Below, piece after piece: positions 58,685 through 64,000 of a stretch of 64,000 nucleotides of DNA. How positions within the stretch are numbered: the first letter of the stretch is position 1; every line of letters starts with the position of its first letter. Origin of the DNA: an uncultured Candidatus Melainabacteria bacterium. GTDB taxonomy: Bacteria; Cyanobacteriota; Vampirovibrionia; Gastranaerophilales; Gastranaerophilaceae. The position numbers and the translations under genes are program-made. The stretch is from NCBI GenBank assembly GCA_934754505.1, contig CAKVIE010000002.1, positions 1-64,000 of the forward strand, in the 5' to 3' direction. A model generated the notes under the pieces. It was given only the letters and a program-made list of their open reading frames with translations, ran no database searches and was not told the DNA's origin.

Positions 58685-59158
58685 ATGCAAGCAGTAAAAA
58701 ACTTTCTATCTGAATTAAAAACATTTGCTTTAAGAGGCAATGTAATTGATATGGCAGTCGGTATTATAATAGGGGCAGCTTTTGGCAAAATTGTTGATTC
58801 GGTTGTAAAAGATATAATAATGCCGCCATTAGGCTGGATTTTGGGCAAAGTTGATTTTTCAAACTTATATATCACCCTGCCTGATTCAAACGGAGTGATA
58901 AATTCATATTCTTCATTAGATGCAGCAAAAGCGGCAGGGGCTGTTACAATCAATTACGGAAATTTCATCAACACCTTGATAAGTTTCGTTATTATTGTTT
59001 GTGCAGTATTTATGCTTATAAAAATGATAAACAAATTGCAAGCATTTACGAAAAAAGAAGAAATTGATGCTAAACCCCAAACAAAAACATGCCCGAAATG
59101 TTGTTCGGAAATCAACATCAATGCAACGAAATGTCCTTATTGCACAAGCGATATTTAA
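58685..59158 (+). CDS. mscL: Large-conductance mechanosensitive channel MscL with zinc ribbon
   Basis: 157 residues. The first transmembrane segment with its preceding motif RGNVIDMAVGIIIGAAFGKIV and the second at about 95-118 are typical MscL. The C-terminus carries a zinc ribbon (CPKCCSEI...CPYC). It opens under membrane tension to release solutes during osmotic downshock. The extra ribbon is seen in some MscL proteins; its role is unknown. Confidence 0.96.
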   Translation: MQAVKNFLSELKTFALRGNVIDMAVGIIIGAAFGKIVDSVVKDIIMPPLGWILGKVDFSNLYITLPDSNGVINSYSSLDAAKAAGAVTINYGNFINTLISFVIIVCAVFMLIKMINKLQAFTKKEEIDAKPQTKTCPKCCSEININATKCPYCTSDI

Positions 59159-59168
59159 GGTATTCGGA

Positions 59169-60080
59169 TTAAGAAATTTGAGCTCTTAAAGGGATATCCG
59201 AGGTATAAATGGAAATATTGTAGTGTTTAGTAGCGTTTGCGAGTTTGCGAACGCTATAAACTGCAAGCTCTTTGTCGCAAGTCGGAGAAATTGTGATTGA
59301 ATTAATCATAGAATTTTCTTCGGGATTAGGCATTTCGACTTCAATATGGGGAACGAAAAGCCCGTTTTGAACTTCAAATTCACAATTTTCGGTATGAGTA
59401 TGAGTTCTGACACCGATAACTATTCTGTATTCATATTCGGGAGAAAAGGCAGTGTGTTTAAAAAAAACGCTATAAATTTTGAAATTATCAATAATATCCC
59501 AAAGTGCAATTTGTTTATCCTTGCCGTTTTTCGCCTGAGAATATTTTTCGTTATAAAGCAAAATTGTTTTAGTAAGCATCTCTCGCTGCTTTTCAACATT
59601 GTAGCAGACATTTGCACAAGCACAAAATTCAAAGCCTTTTGTTTCTACACAATCTTTTAATTTTTCATAGGAAAAAGCAATATTGTACCCTGTTTTGTCA
59701 TTCGTTTTAGTATAATTGCTCCAAAGACTCAAACTGTTTTTTTCGGTTGCGAAACAAAGCACATAAAATTCAAGCCTTGCAAAAACCTCACTTTCTTCCT
59801 CATAGTAGGTATTACAAGTCATATATTTTGCACGATTGAAAATTTTCAGATAAAAATCGTTATCCAATTTATCTTTCAAATCTTTGAGCAAATCCAAAAT
59901 GAGCATATAAGTATATCTCATTTCACTCTTGTCATTCAAAAAATAAATGTTTGAAAACCACAAATGATTACTTTTAAGAATACCTTTCAATGCTTTTGGA
60001 GAAGTATAATGATACAATTCTTTCGGCTTAAAACTTTTAACAGGTTCTTCATTAAAATAATCGTAATTTGCTTTTTTCAT
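59169..60080 (-). CDS. DUF2971 domain protein
   Basis: 303 residues. LYHYTSPKALKGILKSNHLWFS and FLNDKSEMRY near the N-terminus, then CFATEKNSLSLWSNYTKT, match the DUF2971 family. Such proteins occur in defence-associated and phage contexts in many bacteria, but the function is not established. The TATAAT at 60113-60108 fits a ~20-nt leader to the ATG at 60080; an earlier TTG at 60104 is less likely. No partner defence gene is next to it. Confidence 0.85.
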   Translation of the reverse strand: MKKANYDYFNEEPVKSFKPKELYHYTSPKALKGILKSNHLWFSNIYFLNDKSEMRYTYMLILDLLKDLKDKLDNDFYLKIFNRAKYMTCNTYYEEESEVFARLEFYVLCFATEKNSLSLWSNYTKTNDKTGYNIAFSYEKLKDCVETKGFEFCACANVCYNVEKQREMLTKTILLYNEKYSQAKNGKDKQIALWDIIDNFKIYSVFFKHTAFSPEYEYRIVIGVRTHTHTENCEFEVQNGLFVPHIEVEMPNPEENSMINSITISPTCDKELAVYSVRKLANATKHYNISIYTSDIPLRAQIS

Positions 60081-60210
60081 ACCTAAACTCAATAAACTAT
60101 ACAAACATTATAGCAGATAAAAGCGAGTTTTTCATTGCTTTTTTCAAAATGAATTGTGATAAAAAATCAGTTATGGTAAAATTAACACTAACAACTTAAT
60201 AATAAAAGTT

Positions 60211-60296
60211 TTCTAAGGTTCCGGAAAGCAATTTCGACTGGTCTGAGAGAAAACGCAGACGCAAGTCTGTTTACGGAAGGATAAAAGCCAGGGAGA
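60211..60296 (+). promoter_or_regulatory. Guanidine-I (ykkC) riboswitch
   Basis: The conserved core is visible: CTAAGGTTCCGG, then ACTGGTCTGAGAGAAAAC, a short stem, then ACGGAAGGATAAAAGCC. It lies directly upstream of a Gdx-type exporter, the classic context. Binding of guanidinium should prevent the terminator at 60284-60326 from forming. Confidence 0.93.
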
Positions 60297-60326
60297 TTTT
60301 TTATAAATCTTTCGGCTTTTTTTATT
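60284..60326 (+). terminator. Riboswitch expression-platform terminator
   Basis: Stem GCC..GGAGATTT / AAATCTTTC..GGC followed by T7. Its 5' arm uses the last bases of the riboswitch aptamer. Confidence 0.85.
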
Positions 60327-60342
60327 GAAAACAGGAGGCAAA

Positions 60343-60654
60343 ATGCATTGGATACATTTACTTACAGCAGGAATTTTTGAAGTCATCTGGGCAATAGGAT
60401 TGAAATATTCACACGGTTTCACGGTTTTAGTACCGTCAATCATCACAGCAATTTTTATGATAGCAAGCTATTATTATCTTGCTTTAGCATTGAAATCATT
60501 ACCTATTGGCACAGCTTATGCAATCTGGACAGGAATAGGCACTGTCGGAACGGTTATTTTAGGAATTTTTTTATTCAAAGAACCGGCAACAGCAACAAGA
60601 TTAGTATGCATAACTATGATTTTACTTGGAATAATCGGACTTAAAATATTGTAA
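60343..60654 (+). CDS. gdx: Guanidinium exporter Gdx (SMR family)
   Basis: 103 residues, four membrane helices. The essential Glu (E13) lies in AGIFEVIWAIGLK, with W16 and the GTAYAIWTGIGTVGT signature of the Gdx (SugE) branch. It exports guanidinium in exchange for protons. AGGAGG precedes the ATG. It is controlled by the guanidine-I riboswitch just upstream. Confidence 0.95.
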   Translation: MHWIHLLTAGIFEVIWAIGLKYSHGFTVLVPSIITAIFMIASYYYLALALKSLPIGTAYAIWTGIGTVGTVILGIFLFKEPATATRLVCITMILLGIIGLKIL

Positions 60655-60727
60655 ATTTAAGGCAATTATCAAAAACTTTTTGACTTATAGAAAACAATCA
60701 ATAAGTGTGTATTTATAAGGGGAAGTT

Positions 60728-61666
60728 ATGAAAAAATATTTGTTAAAACTTGTTTTGACGGCAATTTTCGTCAATTCATCAATTTTGTTAGGCTGTGGTT
60801 TTTGCAATCAGCAAGATTATCAATATAAAATGACTTTAGTAAAAGACAGCGGTAATCCTAATTACAAAGTCGAGAATATGAAATCGATTTTAGGCGAAAA
60901 AGAATTAGTTAAAATTGTCAAAAAATATGATAAACACCACGAATATTTTATGGCAGATGTTTATGAAAAAGGCGACCAAAAAGGGGTCAAAAAATTAACC
61001 TATAAAGCAGGTTTTCACTCACATACAACTGCATCAGACGGAAAAATGACCCCGTTAGAAGCACTTAATCAAGCAGCTGAATACGGAGATAAAGTAAAAG
61101 CAAAACACCCGTTTGAAAAATATCCGATAATTCTCGCTTATACCGATCATTACCACACAAACGGTTGCAAAGAAGCTATTGACATTTTGCAAAAAAATCC
61201 TAAAAAATATAAAAACGTAAAAGTTTTGTTAGGTATGGAAACAGCCTCAACAACTCATTTACCGTCTGATAACAAAGACGGCTCAAACATTCATATTTTG
61301 CTTTGGGCAATAAATCCTTATGCTCCGCAAATGACGGAAATGAACTTTTTACCCGATTATAAAGACACCGTAAAACACGCTCAAGCATTGAGATACGGCA
61401 TTGTCGGAATTGCTCACCCTTTGAGATATTTTATGAGAAACGAAAGATCTGATGAACAAGTAAAAGTTTTAATAACCGAACTTTTTGACGAATATGCAGC
61501 TTTAAAAAACGATAAAATCCAATTTACGGAAGGTTATTATCAACCGTATCGATTTGACGTTTCGGAAGATTTATATTCATTTACTCAAAATGAAGCAAGA
61601 AAACACGGAATATATTTAACAGGTTCGCACGATTCGCACGGCAAAAGCATTTTTCGCAATCAATAG
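60728..61666 (+). CDS. PHP-domain lipoprotein
   Basis: 312 residues. The signal ends in a lipobox SSILLGC (C23), so the protein is probably lipid-anchored. The PHP metal-site motifs are FHSHTTASDG, YTDHYHTNG, GMETAST, AHPLRY and SHDSHGK. PHP enzymes are metal-dependent phosphoesterases. An exported, lipidated one is unusual; the substrate might be a phosphorylated extracellular compound, but this is inference. AGGGGAAG precedes the ATG. Confidence 0.85.
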   Translation: MKKYLLKLVLTAIFVNSSILLGCGFCNQQDYQYKMTLVKDSGNPNYKVENMKSILGEKELVKIVKKYDKHHEYFMADVYEKGDQKGVKKLTYKAGFHSHTTASDGKMTPLEALNQAAEYGDKVKAKHPFEKYPIILAYTDHYHTNGCKEAIDILQKNPKKYKNVKVLLGMETASTTHLPSDNKDGSNIHILLWAINPYAPQMTEMNFLPDYKDTVKHAQALRYGIVGIAHPLRYFMRNERSDEQVKVLITELFDEYAALKNDKIQFTEGYYQPYRFDVSEDLYSFTQNEARKHGIYLTGSHDSHGKSIFRNQ

Positions 61667-61714
61667 GAATAAATAGATTTTTATCTTATAATGTAATAAA
61701 TGATTGGAGAAATA

Positions 61715-62284
61715 ATGACAAAAAATATATGTGTTTACTGTTCATCAAGTAATTATTTAGACGAAAAATTTTATCAAGTCGGCTTTGAACTCGGCAAACA
61801 AATTGCGGAAAATAAATATAATCTTGTTTACGGCGGTTCAACTTGCGGAATAATGGGAAAAGTCGCAGACGGTGTCCTTGCAAACGGAGGTAAAGTTATA
61901 GGAATAATTCCGAAAGCCATTATGGAGAAAGGAATTTCAAATCCCGCTGCATCGGAAATTATTGTTTCCGAGGATATGAATGACAGAAAACAAATGATGG
62001 AAGAAAAAGCTGACATTTTCATTGCACTTCCGGGAAGTTTCGGCACAATGGACGAAATTTTTCAGGTAATTGTGACAAAACAACTTTCTTACCACAGAAA
62101 AGGTATCATTTTCCTTGATGTAGATGATTATTATAAACCGCTGTTTGATATGATGGAAAACTTCTATAAATACGGGTTTGCAAAAGATTTCAACCGAGAA
62201 CTTTATTTTATAGCACATTCTGTCGAAGAAACTATGAATTATTGTCAAAACTATACAGAAAAAGAATTTGAATTTAAGTATTAA
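61715..62284 (+). CDS. LOG family protein (cytokinin riboside 5'-monophosphate phosphoribohydrolase-like)
   Basis: 189 residues. LVYGGSTCGIMG and ALPGSFGTMDE (the family PGGxGTxxE motif with Ser for the second Gly) are visible, and MNDRKQMM carries the conserved Arg. LOG proteins hydrolyse N6-modified AMP or plain NMPs. GGAGA lies upstream of the ATG at 61715. Confidence 0.93.
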   Translation: MTKNICVYCSSSNYLDEKFYQVGFELGKQIAENKYNLVYGGSTCGIMGKVADGVLANGGKVIGIIPKAIMEKGISNPAASEIIVSEDMNDRKQMMEEKADIFIALPGSFGTMDEIFQVIVTKQLSYHRKGIIFLDVDDYYKPLFDMMENFYKYGFAKDFNRELYFIAHSVEETMNYCQNYTEKEFEFKY

Positions 62285-62299
62285 GTTGGGAGTAAAAAC

Positions 62300-62334
62300 A
62301 AAAAAAGGGGGGACAAAAATCTCCCCTTTTTTAT
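62300..62334 (+). terminator. Terminator of the LOG gene
   Basis: Stem AAAAAAGGGGGGA / TCTCCCCTTTTTT with T6 tail. Confidence 0.85.
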
Positions 62335-62352
62335 TGTTTTTATATAATTACG

Positions 62353-62510
62353 CAAATCCGCTCCTCGTGATGACGTATTCTTTCTGATGTCATTGCGAGG
62401 AAATCGTGCGAAAAACTTATAAATAAAAACAGATAAACTAAACTGAAGGCAACTTGTTGCCCGTGGCAATCCGGAAAAACACGTCATTGCGAGAGGCTTT
62501 GCCTCGTGGC
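62353..62510 (+). repeat. Dispersed hairpin repeat, copy C
   Basis: The same CTCGTGATGACG / GTCATTGCGAGG / GCAACTTGTTGCC composite as copy A. It is followed by a second GTCATTGCGAG...CGTGGCAATCC hairpin whose inner stem is AGGC/GCCT. Confidence 0.75.
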
Positions 62511-62585
62511 AATCCAGAAAATATAAACAAAACGAAGTTTTGTCTATGAGTGAAACGAATTCAGCCCCCACGGCAGTGGTCGTGT

Positions 62586-62664
62586 CTTTTCTTTTTCTTG
62601 GGGTACACGTTCTTTTTCTTTTCTCATCGAAAAAGAAAAGAAAAAGAATGGGTACCAAGAAAAG
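62586..62664. repeat. Long imperfect palindrome
   Basis: Two ~35-bp arms (15-bp perfect core TTCTTTTTCTTTTCT and its complement, then a GGGTAC/GTACCC part) around an 8-nt loop. There is no T-run beyond the arms and no coding content. Confidence 0.75.
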
Positions 62665-62705
62665 TAAATATCTGTAAAACCACTGAATCACCACGTCGCT
62701 CACTA

Positions 62706-62850
62706 TTTTAATCGTTTCACTCCTCGTGATGACGCATTTCTTTTCTACGTCATTGCGAGGAAAACGTAGTTTTCCGTGGCAATCCAGAAAAAACTTTCAA
62801 AATTAAATCAGATTAATTAAACTGAAAGGCAGCTTTCTGCCCAATCAAAA
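62706..62850 (+). repeat. Dispersed hairpin repeat, copy D
   Basis: Closest match to copy A. The GTCATTGCGAGG arm, inner AAAAC/GTTTT stem, CCGTGGCAATCC arm and spacer are retained; the last hairpin is GGCAGCTTTCTGCC here. Confidence 0.75.
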
Positions 62851-62906
62851 AGACCTTGTTATACACAAAGTCCTTTTAATTTTTGTTTTCGCATTATATT
62901 TACAAA

Positions 62907-64000
62907 CTACAAACTTGTTGCAATTCTTGAAAGGCAAGCCTCTTTCGCCCTCAACCAGTCACGATAAGAAACTCGAAGAACCGTCAAGCCCGAACGCTCT
63001 AAAATTAATTGCTTTTTAATCGGTGAAATGTGTGACGGGCTTTCATCGGGCATGCCGTCACATTCGACAACGACTGATTTTCCGTCTTTATTTTCAACGA
63101 GCATATCGCATTTTAAACCTGCCGATTCAAATCCGCCTTTAACTGCATATTCTCGTTTTTCCAAACATTCTGCGAGTTCCCGCTCAAAATCATTATTAAA
63201 TGTGCTGATGTAGCCGTTTGTTTCAACGAGATTTCTTCTTTCTTCATAAGTTTTAATATATTCAATATAATCTCTCAAAAGTCCTGCAGGCAAAGTGTCG
63301 GGATCTTTTGACAAAAAAGAAATACATTGTTTTTTCGCTCTTGTGATTGCAACGTTGAACAAATTCGGTTTTTGCAAGAATGTTAAACTTTGCGGAAAAC
63401 TGTTATCCGCAATCGCCCACGACATAATGATTATGTCACGTTCATCACCTTGGAAAGTATGAGCCGTTCCAACATCAACCTGATGTCGTTGCAATGTTGC
63501 ATCAGAAAAGGCTTTCATCAAAGATTTTTTTATTGCCTCAACCTGACTTCTGAAAGGAGAAATAACACCTATTGAAACAGGTTTGTAATTTCTGTCACGA
63601 TTTGCTTCGTCACGAATAATAATTTCGTGCATTTTTTCAATAATAGCTTCGATTTCGGGGATATTTCTCGTTGCATCTCCATCAACTTTTCCCGACGGCA
63701 CACGACAAAGCTCCAAAACCTTTCTGCTATCGTCATTTCTCGACATTATACGAAGTCCGCCGCCATAAAATTCTTTATTACTAAAATCAATTATCGGAGG
63801 TAAACTTCTGAAATGCTCATCAAGCAAAACAGGCGACATGCAGTAATAGCCTGCCAAATCGTACATTGAATTTGTCCTGAATCTCCACATCAAACGATAT
63901 TTATCGGGGATATCATATTGGCTCAAAAACGACTGTTCTTTTGCATTTTCAAGGAATGACAAATGCGGAAGCTGTTTGTCATCGCCGACAATAACCGCTT
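62907..64000 (-). CDS. Superfamily I helicase with C-terminal nuclease-like domain (5' end outside window)
   Basis: The last ~364 codons, still open at the window edge. Helicase parts visible are VIVGDDKQLPH (motif III region), then TAHTFQGDERDIIIMSW and LFNVAITRAKK (motifs V-VI). Residues after ~240 form a domain with GLKCDMLV and VVVECDG followed by RSGLTVLRVSYRDW, resembling the REase_MTES_1575/DUF559-like nuclease fold found on such helicases. A role in DNA repair or defence is possible. The N-terminal part lies beyond 64000. Confidence 0.85.
   Translation of the reverse strand, partial: AVIVGDDKQLPHLSFLENAKEQSFLSQYDIPDKYRLMWRFRTNSMYDLAGYYCMSPVLLDEHFRSLPPIIDFSNKEFYGGGLRIMSRNDDSRKVLELCRVPSGKVDGDATRNIPEIEAIIEKMHEIIIRDEANRDRNYKPVSIGVISPFRSQVEAIKKSLMKAFSDATLQRHQVDVGTAHTFQGDERDIIIMSWAIADNSFPQSLTFLQKPNLFNVAITRAKKQCISFLSKDPDTLPAGLLRDYIEYIKTYEERRNLVETNGYISTFNNDFERELAECLEKREYAVKGGFESAGLKCDMLVENKDGKSVVVECDGMPDESPSHISPIKKQLILERSGLTVLRVSYRDWLRAKEACLSRIATSL

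Noticed and set aside
62281..62703. 140-codon minus-strand frame
   Set aside because: Runs through a terminator, hairpin repeats and the long palindrome; composition is not protein-like.

Overview
The window is a 64 kb, A+T-rich bacterial chromosome segment, roughly one third G+C by eye. It is densely packed and the genes carry clear Shine-Dalgarno sites. The gene mix fits a host-associated Gram-negative-type bacterium: FtsZ, NusA-RimP, GSI-alpha-like glutamine synthetase, AnmK, exported TPR proteins, a TolC remnant, calpain-like EF-hand peptidases and fucosyltransferases. My best guess is a gut Gastranaerophilales/Vampirovibrionia (Melainabacteria) or similar lineage. This is inference from gene style, not from a phylogenetic marker.

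Left end (1-8.4 kb). It holds dispersed hairpin repeats, a 157-bp tandem duplication abutting tRNA-Pro(CGG), a soluble protein resembling the cytoplasmic domain of the flagellar/type III export gate FlhA, and a tiny 51-codon gene. These are followed by tRNA-Asn(GTT), a type III restriction-modification operon (mod-res, minus strand), a decayed TolC-family fragment, a zinc-ribbon protein and a DUF378 membrane protein.

Housekeeping and protease block (8.6-25.7 kb). This runs cysS, a TPR protein, dusB and a GIY-YIG gene. Three tandem paralogous calpain-like cysteine peptidases with EF-hands follow. Then come rimP-nusA, mrnC, a GT4 glycosyltransferase, fusA and alr.

Glycan island (25.66-33.97 kb). 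A minus-strand operon encodes an SGNH protein, an unknown protein, GT2, GT11 (alpha-1,2-fucosyltransferase-like), GT10 (alpha-1,3-fucosyltransferase-like), a GT2-SGNH fusion and an MBOAT O-acyltransferase. It is controlled by a divergent XRE regulator with an obvious inverted-repeat operator. The island is bracketed by a 133-bp direct repeat of the 3' end of alr (25524-25656 and 33968-34100). This suggests insertion or replacement of a cassette that fucosylates and O-acetylates a surface glycan.

Middle (34.2-50.7 kb). It contains sbcDC, a repeat-rich spacer, engB, small proteins, a second large exported TPR protein and an acyl-ACP thioesterase. A 1780-residue protein in which I see a papain/calpain-like Cys-His-Asn triad comes next, then anmK (apparently leaderless) and a secreted ManC-type cupin.

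Right end (50.8-64 kb). It contains glnA, aroC-aroK-aroB, surE, an SGNH protein, ftsZ, mscL and a DUF2971 protein. A guanidine-I (ykkC) riboswitch controls a Gdx exporter. A PHP-domain lipoprotein and a LOG family protein follow, then a repeat-rich spacer and the 3' part of a superfamily I helicase with a C-terminal nuclease-like domain that runs off the window. No CRISPR array, IS element or integrase was seen.
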